A stretch of DNA of 64,000 nt, from the NCBI GenBank assembly GCA_025175895.1, contig CM045989.1, positions 126,369,272 to 126,433,271 on the forward strand, in the 5' to 3' direction. A model generated the notes under the pieces. It was given only the letters and a program-made list of their open reading frames with translations. It was not told the DNA's origin and did no database searches. This DNA is from Wurfbainia villosa (taxonomy: Eukaryota; Streptophyta; Magnoliopsida; Zingiberales; Zingiberaceae). Positions 22,676-33,864 of the stretch are shown one piece after another. Numbering within the stretch: the stretch's first letter is position 1; each line of letters starts with the position of its first letter. The translations under genes and the position numbers were made by a program.

Positions 22676-24352
22676 TGATAGGAACAGATATTTGTCGTGA
22701 TATCGTTTCAAATTAATTACTGAACCCCCTAACTACACTAATGCAGTATAGGAATAACTCGGATTGTCTCCCAACGAATCTAATGGTTGAACGTTTATTT
22801 CTAAATAGAAGTAAACACTGGGGGTTTTTATAACTTATCAAAATAATTATTTGAAGCTACCCTAATGCAAGAACGATTCAACCATGCACCGCACTGTCAC
22901 TATACGATACAATGGTTAAATATAAATGAAAACTAAACTAACAACTAAAGCAATTCAACCAAGCACCGCACTGTCACTATACGGTACACTGGTCGAATGT
23001 AAATGAAAACTAAACTAACAACTAAAGAAATTCAACCAAGCACTGCACTATCACTATACGGTACACTGGTCGAATGTAAATGAAAACTAGGAAGAACAAT
23101 TACACTACAGGAAACAAATCTAACCACTAGGTAAACACTGTAAATGATTAACAAGACTAAATAAACTATCAAAACAAATTGCCACATGCACACCATACCA
23201 CACAAATGAAATACGATTGAAACACAATTGAAACACAACTGAACATTGGGGAATCAATACTGAAAAAAATAGTGAAATAGCAGTGAGTCAATAATGTAAA
23301 AATAATTGAAACAATAGAGTACAATAATGAAACAACAGTGTAAAAATTAACCAACAATTATCCACAAACACCAGAAAGGAACCACCCTCTCCGGTGACCT
23401 ATGGCCCGATTTACGGCGAATGGATCTCCTACGTAGATGGTGATAGTTCACAACTCCGATGGTGGACTTGGGGACTGCCGCAACCACGACAGTAAATGGT
23501 TGTCTTTGCAGAGATGAAGCGACGCGAATCACGACCGCTAATGTGGAAGGAATCGAAGCTATGGATGGCTGATCATCACAGGCTACTGGAAATGGACGTG
23601 CTGCCTAAATCAGAAGAAGTACAACCTTCGGAATCTGGAAATCAATGTTGTTCCGACCACAGCAGTAGCAGGTCACCCCTAGCCTTCTGCGACCACGTCC
23701 AGCTAGGGTAGCTCAGCTCCGGTGGTGAGGCATCGTAGAAGCGTCGGTGAAGATGGACCGACCCAACTCTGCTCGGTCGATGGAACTGCCGCTGCCCAAC
23801 TTCAACCACTAGCTCCATCGGACCAAGGGAAGGAAAGGACGCTGAATGGAATGGAATTGGGGAAAACCTTTGGAGTCGTCGGAATCATCGCCGGAAGTGC
23901 TGGAGTGGATCTCTGTTGCTGCGCTCACGAGGAAGAAGAAGACGTCGCACTATTTTTGTTCTCTGTCTCGCACGATGAGAAAATGTATGCTTTTAAAGTT
24001 GATTTTCCTTAGCCGCTCGATCGTGCCATTGCTAATCTCAGCCACCCATTTAGATCTAGGGTTCGATAACTCTAATTAATCTTCCCTAAGTGGCTGATCA
24101 ACCAATCCAATGGTTACGATCGATTTGATCCGGATCGACGACTGTGATTACTCCAATTAGGCTCTTTTCATGTTCCCTATAAAATCACATTCAACCCGTG
24201 AAAAATAATACTAAAATTATAGGAATTAAACAATTAATTACAAATAGATCCAATATGTAAAAACATACTGAATAACGCTAATTACCGTATCAAAGAGCCT
24301 AAAATATTCGATCTGTAAGTAAAAAAATGACACGATAAAAATGCGACTATCA
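22676..24352 (-). mobile_element. 3' LTR of gypsy element
   Basis: 1677 bp, noncoding. It contains three short tandem copies of a ~60-bp block with caccgcactgtcactatacg and gtaaatgaaaactaa (22890-23085). It aligns over its full length with 30039-31384 plus 36847-37210. Confidence 0.92.
22885..23090. repeat. ~70-bp repeats in gypsy LTR
   Basis: Three copies of a block with caaccaagcaccgcactgtc, a tacggtacactggtcgaatg variant and aaatgaaaactaaactaaca. The same array is present at 30245-30450 in the partner LTR. Confidence 0.85.
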
Positions 24353-24366
24353 AATTCCCCCACACT
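24353..24366 (-). other. Polypurine tract of gypsy element
   Basis: aattcccccacact on the plus strand, a G-rich purine tract on the minus strand directly before the 3' LTR. It is followed by tatttttgcgcatcccaagc, a word common in this position in Athila/Tat elements. Confidence 0.8.
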
Positions 24367-27300
24367 TATTTTTGCGCATCCCAAGCAACAATAAAAGCAA
24401 AGAAACACTGACTCCCTAACTCATTCTCCAAACATTACCCAGATCAATAATTCAGAGACAGAAAAAAGAAGTTACTTAGGATCACCAAATCGATTCGGAT
24501 CCCGGGTAGTCAAAAGATCCGACTCCTACAACAGTCAACATGTATGATGATTTACAGTATCAAATAGATCAAGCCTAATACAAAACCTCCCAAAATAGAT
24601 AATTGCACTAATGCTCATATAATGATCGTAGGAGTGAGGCGCCCTCAAAACAACATGTAATCTTGTCCTACCATATGCTTGCTTATCATCTATTTCTCTA
24701 CTGCTATCAATACATCTCATACATGAATCAAAAGGATTTATCGAAACTCAAATGAGATCAGAAATGGATTTCCACATAACATACAAAGAAGATCAAAATG
24801 GAAGGAACACGACAACAATGGAAGAATTGGAAGAATAAATCATAAATCGCATGTAGGAGTGTGTAAGGAGATATTCCAATAACTATCCAATGAAATAACT
24901 CTTAACAACAGACAACTTCAGTTTTCGACGTTAACTTCAGGAAAATACAAGTCACTCAATTCAATTTCCTCCTTAGCATACTCCAGTTTTTCCATTCTGA
25001 AGACGTGTTGATCAAAAAGCTGCTGTTCAGATTTAAATTCAAGATGCAATTGCATCAGAATTTAAATCTGATGCAATTCTGATACTGCCGTGGCAGAATC
25101 AGAATTCACTCAATTCTGATGCTGTGCAGATCTTTTTTTTTTATACTTACTGTAATTGTCGTGGCAGTTGTTTCCATGATACAGAAAAATGCTGTAATTT
25201 CCATTCGTTCTCTGCAGTTATCCCTAATGTTGTTACCATTCTGAAATATCTGCTTTTGTTGCTGCTTAAAACACTTTCGAGCAGCCAGTTGTGATGTGGC
25301 CAGCGGCAGCTTTGACAAGAGCATAAAAAGCTGCAAATTTATCTCTTCAAAAGGAAACTAGGACTCAATAACAATATTTCCAATTTGTTAATGCATGTAT
25401 GCTTTGATACTTTCCTCTTCCAATTTCTCCGAGACATAGCCATGCCAAGTGCTGTTTAGCAGAATTCATATTGCTATCATCTTCCAGAATTCCTTTTGCA
25501 TATCTACAGTGGATGCACAATTCTGATTACCAGCTGCTAACCAAAGTAGGGCAACACACTGTGCAACATGTTGAGGTTGAGATTGGGTTGCACGTATAGG
25601 GGAAGCTGTTGTTGATACTTGCATAATTCTGATACTGTTGTTATTAACTGCCCGAAACAATTGTTTTCTGTGGATTAGATGGTTATGGACTCTGCAGGAA
25701 TTTTTGAAGACTTGGATGTATAACCAGTTCCAATAGTTGTTGAACCCGCACAAGCCCATGCCATGGCTCCCAGCTCCCTTTTCAAAATCAATACTGTTGG
25801 ATTTTCAGATTCAGAACAGCTTCTCCTTAGCATTCTCCATTTTTTTCTCTGCTTGCTCTAACTTCATTGAAAACCATGATATTCACTCTCAGGATCTCTG
25901 ATTTGGCACACTATCCAAAGTCCACCGATAATAACAGTTAGGAGAGATTTCATGGAAGTAAATACTGCTCCAACACGTTAAAGCACTTATCAGATTTTTT
26001 TTTTTCTTTTTTTTCCATCCTTTGGCAGAATACTAACATTCACCATTTTTTCCTCACGTGGTTGCTGTTACGAGCATAATTTGACTGCATGTGCATCCTC
26101 ACGACATCAATATGGATCTCCTCGTCTGTTGCAATCATGAAAGATCAAAAATCAAGAGCAGAATTTCCAAAATGGAAGCTAGCTTTCCTAATGTATTGAT
26201 GCATCTCATTATTTAGCCCTATTTGTCTGCCTTATCTCTACAATTGCAGGTGTTGCACTCCCTTTTAAATTAGACTTTGGCAAAAAGAATCCACGTGTAT
26301 GCATGTCCTCTTAGATCTTTGGTGACTCATGCATTTTTTCAGAATGTGACTAGCTCATTTAAACTTGCACGTACAGCTTATCAAAGGCAGGCAAATAAGA
26401 ACACTGCCACATGTTTTCAGTTTCAATCTCATGTGTTTTTTTTTTTCATTTTTTTTCTTTCGTTGCAGCAATCCGTTCACCTTGATGTTTCAGCTTTGTT
26501 GGAGAGAAGGCCCAAGTCAATCACAACCTCAATAAGGTTTAACAAATGTTCCAAATGGGAAACACTCATGTACAACGGTTGCCTCAGGAGCCCAGAAGCA
26601 ACACAATTGAATAAACTCCAATTCTAAATTCAGGTTTATATTTATCCATTAGGACACCTTTCCCACGTCAATCTTTCATGCACATATTTGCTTTAGCAAC
26701 AAGTGTAGGGGTCAGTGTCGCCAAAAGAGTATCAGATGAGGTTAGAAGCACCTCTTCTCGAACATCTGAAGGAAGTGTAGCAATTATTTAAACAGCATCC
26801 ACCTCATGCTAAGCATGATCTGTCAATCTAAAGTTTAGTCAACATCTTGCTGCAGAAATTGTTTCATCCATTGTGCCAAAATTGCTGCAGGAATTTTAAC
26901 TTGAAACACGGCCGCATCGTTGCATTCCTTTAGAAGCATCTTAATTACCTCGAACTGTGTTTCAGAATCTTTCAGCTTAATGAGTACTTTAGCAATAACA
27001 ACATGACACATTGAGTAAGAATTTTCAGTTTTTAGTAAGCTGATAGAAACCATCTCCTCACAAAGATTGAACTTTTTCCCGAACTCCACTAGATGTATCT
27101 TGGAGATCTCAGCAAAGAAAAGTGCTGAATAATAGTCAATTAGCAGAAGACACTGCTCCTCAAAATGCTTCAGCTCAGAACATGCTTGATGAAGGGTCTC
27201 AATTATCTCAGTTTGAGTTCTGTTTTTGCTGAGCTACTTAACGGTCTATGATGTAATGTTTTAACACAGCATGCACAATTGTTCTGATTGGGTTTTCAAT

Positions 27301-28229
27301 TAGTTCAAAGTCAACTTCTGTAACCAAAACATCAATTTCTGCCAAACTTCTAACATCGGCATTTGCCCAGTTAATGACAAGAATGAGAACACGGAAGAAC
27401 CACTGTCTTGAAACCGTTAAACTCAGACTCAATTTTTTTAGCTGGGAAGCCCAGATTTAAGACCCATTTCAACCTCTATATCAAATTCACAGCTGAGCCC
27501 AAAACTGTTGCATCGATGGACTGCTGTTTCTATGCCTTCCGTCAATTCCAACAAAACAATATCTCCTCCCCCACACTTAAAAATTTTGTCCGTCTCGAAC
27601 AATGCAACTTATCATGCTATTCCTCCAATATGGAAACAATAGATATGGAAAAAGATAATCCATAAAGAGACAAAGACAATGGATAATAAATAAAGAGATA
27701 AGACAAGTAAAATATGGAATATGAAAGTATCAAGTGGATTAGACAATCAAGACAAGTCAAAAATAAAACCAATAGTGAAATCCTTCATCATATTCATGCA
27801 CGTAAATGTTACTGCAGTTTTGAAAAGACTCAAAGCAAGTTCTAGAGCAACAAATATCACATGTGTTATCACACAAAAGTGGGTAGATGATAAGAATGAC
27901 TTATAACCTCACTAGGTGAATAAAACATTAAGCTTAGTCTACCAATAAAAAGTTCATCATCATAACAAGTGACTGCATGCAAGTGAAGTCTCTTATCATA
28001 CACCAAAATCCACAACTTGATGATCAAACTTAACTAATTTTTACCATCTCTAAAATGATACTAAGGCATGCATAGGGAAAATTATTCGACTCAATAACAA
28101 ATAAACAAACCTAGGTAAATAGGAAAACAAGCGATCAACTGCACAAATTATTCTGAACATGAAAGGAAGTAAATATATGCGATAAATAAAAGAACACACT
28201 CCCCTTTCAAGTCAGAGAAGAAGCATCCT
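24367..28229 (-). mobile_element. Long 3' spacer of gypsy element, content uncertain
   Basis: About 3.9 kb between the end of integrase and the PPT. A second PPT-like tract (cctcccccacactt) stands at 27565-27578. Between the two tracts the sequence has a different texture: short open stretches on the minus strand (25106-25336, 25466-25759, 26832-27240), T-rich tracts ending in cag, and inverted repeats near 25028-25094. No known retroelement protein is seen here. It may be a sequence picked up by the element, or an older decayed insertion. Confidence 0.45.
26835..27232 (-). pseudogene. Unidentified open stretch, ~130 codons
   Basis: The minus-strand frame is open from just after a TAG near 27233 to a stop at 26835-26837. 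The inferred peptide is Leu/Lys/Glu-rich and probably helical (words IIETLHQACSELKHFEEQC, LLIDYYSALFFAEI, FQVKIPAAILAQWMKQFL). Codon use and lack of low complexity make it look like a former exon rather than noise, but there is no ATG start in frame and I do not recognise a family. It lies inside the gypsy 3' spacer. Confidence 0.3.
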
Positions 28230-28765
28230 CAAGGTTCACTTCTTCCGCTGTAGCTCCAATCTTTTCTGTCTGGCCCCATTGTCTTCTCCAGTATCGACTT
28301 GATCTCTCTGTTCACCACTTCATGAGTCTGTTGCAAAGGTGAGACCCTTGATCGCAAATGATCGCTCTGGTTACTCCAAATCTACAAAATATATGAGACC
28401 TAACAAAATTCATAACAACTGGAGAATCATCAGTTCTGGTGGGGATGACCTCCACCTATTTAGAAACATAATCAACTGCCAAAAGAATATATGAAAATCC
28501 AAAAGATACAGGAAAATGACCCATAAAATCAATACGTCAAGCATAAAAAATCTTACAGAATAACAAGGATTGGTGAGGTATTTCATTTCTACGTCCTATG
28601 TTCCCTATTTGTTGACATCGCTCACAAGACTTGTAAAATTCAAAGGCATCATGAAATAGGGTGGGCCAATACAAACCAGAATCTAAAATTCTCCTAGCAG
28701 TCCTTTGGGGTCCAAAATGCCCCCCACAAGCCAGAGAATAATAAAAAATAAGTACGGAATGAAAC
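28230..28765 (-). pseudogene. Gypsy integrase fragment
   Basis: Read on the minus strand: the zinc-binding part GGHFGPQRTARRILDSG, YWPTLFHDAFEFYKSCERC, then NIGRRNEIP; next the core LLAVDYVSK and TRTDDSPVVMNFVRSHIFC, and the second catalytic Asp in ICDQGSHLCN. The Trp after VDYVSK is a stop (TAG for TGG). It ends near REIKSILEKTMG ... RKDW, after which the normal continuation is absent. The words are those of Athila/Tat integrases. Dead. Confidence 0.82.
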
Positions 28766-28954
28766 TCATAATCAAGTACACATCATCTAATGATCTGATC
28801 ACTACAAAATTTTCAAAGATAAGGATCATCCCATACATAATACTTAGCATCATTTTTCAATTTCTGGACTTGTGCATGAAGGTACAACACGACAACTAAA
28901 TAAATAGCAAAATCTGTATACCATGGTGTCTTACCCTACAGGTGAAAAAATTGC

Positions 28955-29246
28955 TCATCTGGAAAAGAATCTGCTATGGGGGTGGGATCGATCTCCCTCA
29001 CAATCCTGGTCAAACTGAAATACCATCTCCTTCTGTAACAAGTTGGTCAACGGTAGGGGCAATCTTGCCGAAGTCTCTGATAAAACGTCTGTAGAAACCT
29101 GCATGACCCAGAAAAGTACGAACTTCCCGCATAGAAGCGGGGTAAGATAAAGAAGATATAACATGAATTTTAGCAGAATCTACTTCAATACCATACACAG
29201 AGATAATATGACCTAAGATATCCCATGCTCGACCATGAAATGACAT
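28955..29246 (-). pseudogene. Gypsy reverse transcriptase, C-terminal fragment
   Basis: The minus strand gives LGHIISVYGIEVDSAKI, MREVRTFLGHAGFYRRFI and RDFGKIAP, the RT thumb/connection region, then a frame change to LLQKEMVFQFDQDC, the RNase H entrance. The upstream RT with the YxDD active site is missing: only about 150 bp separate this from the protease-side sequence. Internal deletion of most of pol is therefore likely. Confidence 0.85.
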
Positions 29247-29860
29247 TTCTCAAAAACATCTAATGGAAGTGATTCTTGGGGTGTCGCCTGAAGAGCATAA
29301 GTCCCTTCACATTTCATATCCCTGTCTACATAAAAGGGCCCACAGATAGGCCCTAATGACAAATCATCATCAATATCAAAATCATCAGAATCAATAAAAT
29401 CACAACAAAATGTAGAAGGTGCAGGGATATCCAAATGAAAAACAGACTAAGAAATAAAGTTCATGCAGTCTAGCTCATCAGCTATATTCATGCTAAGAAT
29501 AAAATGATCATCCATCGGGTGCTTCATAGTGTCCAAAATACTGAACTGAACTACAGTATCTCCTACCTCCATAGAAAGAGTACCTTAACCAACACCTCCT
29601 CTATCACCCCAGCTAGGTGAGTGTTGATATATTCTTCCCTACTCCAATCAACTCATTACCTTTCAGCTTCTTCTTATGAGCACACAAATCTTTCAGAAAC
29701 TTGGCATACTTGGGAATCTGCTCGATCATTGTCAACAAACGGGCATTGACTTCCACCTTGCTGAACAAATTTACTAGCTCCTGGAATTCCCTAGCCTTTT
29801 CTTCAACAACCCTCTTCCTAGGCTGCACCGACCTCTGAGGGAAGGGCTGCATAAGACTTA
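29247..29860 (-). pseudogene. Gypsy Gag-protease junction remnants
   Basis: 29613-29852 encodes FPQRSVQPRKRV, then FSKVEVNARLLTMIEQIPKY and FLKDLCAHKKKLKGNE, the conserved Gag-protease linker of Athila/Tat elements. 29213-29434 encodes the acidic stretch DSDDFDIDDDLSLGPICGP, usually found between protease and RT. Frames differ and the protease active site is not recognisable. Confidence 0.7.
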
Positions 29861-30014
29861 AATAGATTATCGCCTGAAGACCTAGTCATCACCACAAACA
29901 AACACAATGAATATCAAATAGAAAAAAAATAACAAGAAAGACACTAATAACAAAATAAAAGAAAAACAAACAAACTAACTAACAATAGTTTAAAGACAAA
30001 CGAACACCATTTTA

Positions 30015-30037
30015 TTCCCTGGCAACAACGCCAAAAT
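30015..30037 (-). other. Primer-binding site (tRNA-Asp type)
   Basis: Reads ttttggcgttgttgccaggg on the minus strand, directly after the 5' LTR. It fits the tRNA-Asp type PBS used by Athila/Tat elements (tggcgccgttgccgggg) with a few changes. Confidence 0.8.
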
Positions 30038-31384
30038 TTGATAGGAACGGATATTTGTCGTGGTACCATTTCAAATTAATTACCGAACCCCCTAACTACA
30101 CTAATGCAGTATAGGAATAACTTGGATCGTCTCCCAATGAACCTAATGGTTGAACGTTTGTTTCTAAACAGAAGTAAACACTGGGGTTTTTTATTACTTA
30201 TCAAAACAATTATTTGAAGCTACCCTAATGCAAGAACGATTCAACCATGTACCGCACTGTCACTATACGATACAATGGTTAAATATAAATGAAAACTAAA
30301 CTAACAACTAAAGCAATTCAACTAAGCATTGCACTGTCACTATACAGTACACTGGTCGAATGTAAATGAAAACTAAACTAACAACTAAAGAAATTCAACC
30401 AAGCACCGCACTGTCACTATATGGTACACTGGTCGAATGTAAATGAAAACTAGGAAGAATAATTACACTACAGAAAATAAATCTAACCACTAGGTAAACA
30501 CTGTAAATGATTAACAAGACTAACTAAACTATCAAAACAAATTTCCACATACACACCATACCACACAAATAAAATATGATTGAAACACCATTGAAACACA
30601 ACTGAACACTGAGGAATCAATACTGAAAAAAATAGTGAAACAACAGTGAGTCAATAATGTAAAAATAATTGAAACAACAGAGTACAATAATGAAACAACA
30701 GTGTAAAAATTAACCAACAGTTATCCACAAACACCGGAAAGGAACCACCCTCTCCGGTGACCCACGACGATGTCGAACAGCTCCTACGACTTCAGTGTAT
30801 GGATCTCTTGTCAGAATCTGGCGAAAGCTGGATATATGGTGATAGTTTACAGCTCCAATGGTGGACTTGGGGATTGCCACGACCACGACAGTAAATGGTT
30901 GGCTTTGCGGAATGAAGCGACGTGAATCACAGCTGCTAATGTGGAAGGAATCGAAGCTGTGAATAGCTAATCATCACAGGCTGCTGGAAATGGACGTGCT
31001 GCCTAAATCAGAAGAAGTATAGACGTCGGAATTTGGAAATCAATGTTGTCGCGACCACAACAGTAGCAGGTCACCCTTAGCCTTCTACGACCACGTCCAA
31101 TTAGGGTAGCTCAGCTCTGGTGGTGAGGCATCGTAGAAGTGCCGGTGAAGACGAACCGACCCAACTCTGCTCGGTCGATGGAACTGTCGCTGCCCAACTT
31201 CAGCCGCTAGCTCTGCCGGACCAAGGGAAGGAAAGGACGCCGGATGGAATGGAATTGAGGAAAATCTCTGGAGTCGCCAAAATCATCGCCGGAAGTGTTG
31301 GAGTGGATCTCTGTTGCTGTGCTCGTGAGGAAGAAGAAGATGCCACACTATTTCTATTCTCTGTCTCGCGCGATGAGAAAATGT

Positions 31385-32578
31385 TGTAGGGGATCGATTG
31401 GCCGGCTAGAGGGGGGTGAATAGCCCTTTTCGTTTGGATGCCGGTATTTGCTCGTCTACAAGACTAATTAGCGCAAGCGGAAGACTAATAAAGATAAGCA
31501 AATAGAAATACGAGAAAACAAACGCTAACAAAGAATGTAACATGGTTCACGGCTACGCCGCTAATCCACGATCCCCGATTCGTCCTCGGTGAATCACTCC
31601 GCTAAACCAATCCACTAAATGGTCTCTCCTTTGCACCAAGCTAGGTGGAGGTAACCTTTACAATCAAGATCACTCTTCTTACAAATAGAATGGAGTAAAA
31701 GCGAGTAAGAAGAGTTTAGAGCTTGTGGGGCACTAGGAAGATTACTTAGAGCATAAGCATTAGCCTCTCAAAGGCTTACACCCTCTCTTTTTATAGAGAG
31801 GGCTGATTTCTTCCCGTTGGTCGCCATCGGTCATTGCGCCTTAGCGATCACACTACCTCGGCCTCCCGAACACGTCGGATCCCGACCGTTGTAGTCCAAC
31901 GGAACTCTTGGCGATCGGTGATGGACCTCGATGCATCACGATCCTCCGTAGTCGACCGCGATACGGCTACGAACGCAGTGGCCGAAACCCTATTGACCCG
32001 GTCAACCTCGCCGATCGGTGATGGTCTTGGCAATGACCGCCCACGTATGGCGATCAGCTGGCCACAATCCGATCGTGTATACCGGTCGAACTACACTCGA
32101 CTCGAAGCGATCATTGCCATGACATGGCAATGATCGTGTCGGAAAACCCATCCGACACTTGGCCAAATGGCCAAGTTTCACCTAAGAGCTACCCTTCCCC
32201 GGGTTACAATCGCTCACTCTCATCTCTCTGAGTCCCTCGCCTTCGAAGTTCTCTTCGTTCACTCCCCGTCCTCGGCGGCGCATCAGCGCGGCTCTGCAAT
32301 GCTCCTTCGCGTCTCTTGCCTCGAAGTCTACTTCCTCCGGCTTCACTCCAAGCTTCTCGTCCGGTGGTCCCTCGGATGCTCCAAGCGCACGGCTTCCGCA
32401 AAGCTATCCTTCACCGACTCAAGGCACGAGTCATGAGATGTGAAACTCGCCACGGCTCCATGTGCGAATTACTAAGTCCTGCACGACTTCAACGCACATA
32501 TCACATCAACATATCAAACTAACTTAAACCCTTTGCCACACCATCAAAACCATATTACGGCAAGAGATTGCCCTAACA
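31385..32578 (-). mobile_element. 3' LTR of gag-only copia element
   Basis: 1194 bp, TGTAGGGGATCG...TTGCCCTAACA as read on the plus strand. It matches 35661-36841 closely at both ends, but differs in blocks at 31820-32130. The minus-strand TATA box is at 31788-31795. Confidence 0.93.
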
Positions 32579-33864
32579 ATCTCCCCCTTTTTGATGTGTG
32601 GCAATCCGTTTAAGTTAGGTAAAAACATTTGATATAAATTTTAAGGTAAGAAAGGCATGTAAAGATAAACATGATTTAGCAACATGCAACTCCCCCTTAA
32701 TCCATGAAACTCTCTATGCAAATTTTCTCCCCCTATCATATATTTCTCCCCTTAAAATAATTAACTTAAACATAATTATTTCTCCCCCTTTGACACCATC
32801 AAAAAGATTAACACAAAGTTATAAGCTCATGGCATCAAGTATAATGGAGGGAAAATACCAAAAGCATGATTAAAATCTGAAATCAGAAAATTGTAGGCTG
32901 ACTTTCAGGTGAAGCGATGATCGCTATCGGATGGCAAATGATCGCACAATTGATTCGAAATTCGATTTTACGGTAATTTCAAATGCATTAAAAATTCCAG
33001 AAAATTCGAAAAATCATGAAATTTGAGGAGAATATTTCTATTAAGTATATCTATCAAGGAAAAATAGTTTTTCATGAAAAATCATTATATTTTCTGAGAT
33101 TTGCCAAAAATCCAAACACTTGAAAAACCACTAGTTTTTGAGCATGTTAGTATCCATTTTAACACCTAGTCTTGCTTTGAATTGTTCCAAAACATGAATA
33201 CATAGATTTTAGATTAAGGAGTTGTTTTGAAAACATATGAAATATCCAACCATGATCTTTGGGCAATATGTCTATGAATTAAACATAAGCCTTCCCCATG
33301 ATTGGTCTATTATTGCTATGTTGATACTTTAAATGACCATCTAAATGTCATAGGCATTAGTGAACATTTGTATCATCCTAACATCTCACTCATGCTAAGT
33401 TTTCAATCAAGGTAGCCTATGGTGAGTGTGAGATGCATCCTAGGGGGTATTTGTATATACTTAACCAATATATTCATGCAATTCTATCATGGTTAAGTAT
33501 CAACCTAACAATTAACATGATCATAATGACATATATGAATGAATTCTACATTATGATCATGAAACTCATGTATTCATCAAATAATAGTCATGCATTAGGT
33601 ATTATATGATGATAATAAACAAAGTATCACCTAAAGCATGATTCAAACCTATTTCTCATGATAACGTGCCAAATTTCAAAAACATAAATCATGATTGCAA
33701 ATATACATAGGGATTACATTAATCATCATGATTTAAGCATTATTACCTATATATGGGTACGTTATCATCACCCAACACTATCTAAAAAATGTTGTCCCGT
33801 CATCCTAAGTCAACCAAAATATGATATAGGTCAATTCCATATGGTTGACTACCCTAGGGTTTTC
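32579..33864 (-). other. Noncoding 3' region with polypurine runs
   Basis: On the minus strand, five gggggag-type runs are seen at about 32579-32592 (the PPT proper), 32690, 32726, 32746 and 32782. The rest (32830-33864) is AT-rich, has repeated gatcat and atcatg words and no coding capacity that I can support. Confidence 0.75.

Noticed and set aside
23722..24012. Open frame of 96 codons, also at 31120-31389
   Set aside because: It lies on the strand opposite to its element in both LTRs; conservation is explained by LTR identity.
26277..26627. Plus-strand open frame of 116 codons with a T-rich tract ending in cag
   Set aside because: It looks like an intron 3' end next to an exon, but no donor, no family match and no second exon could be supported.
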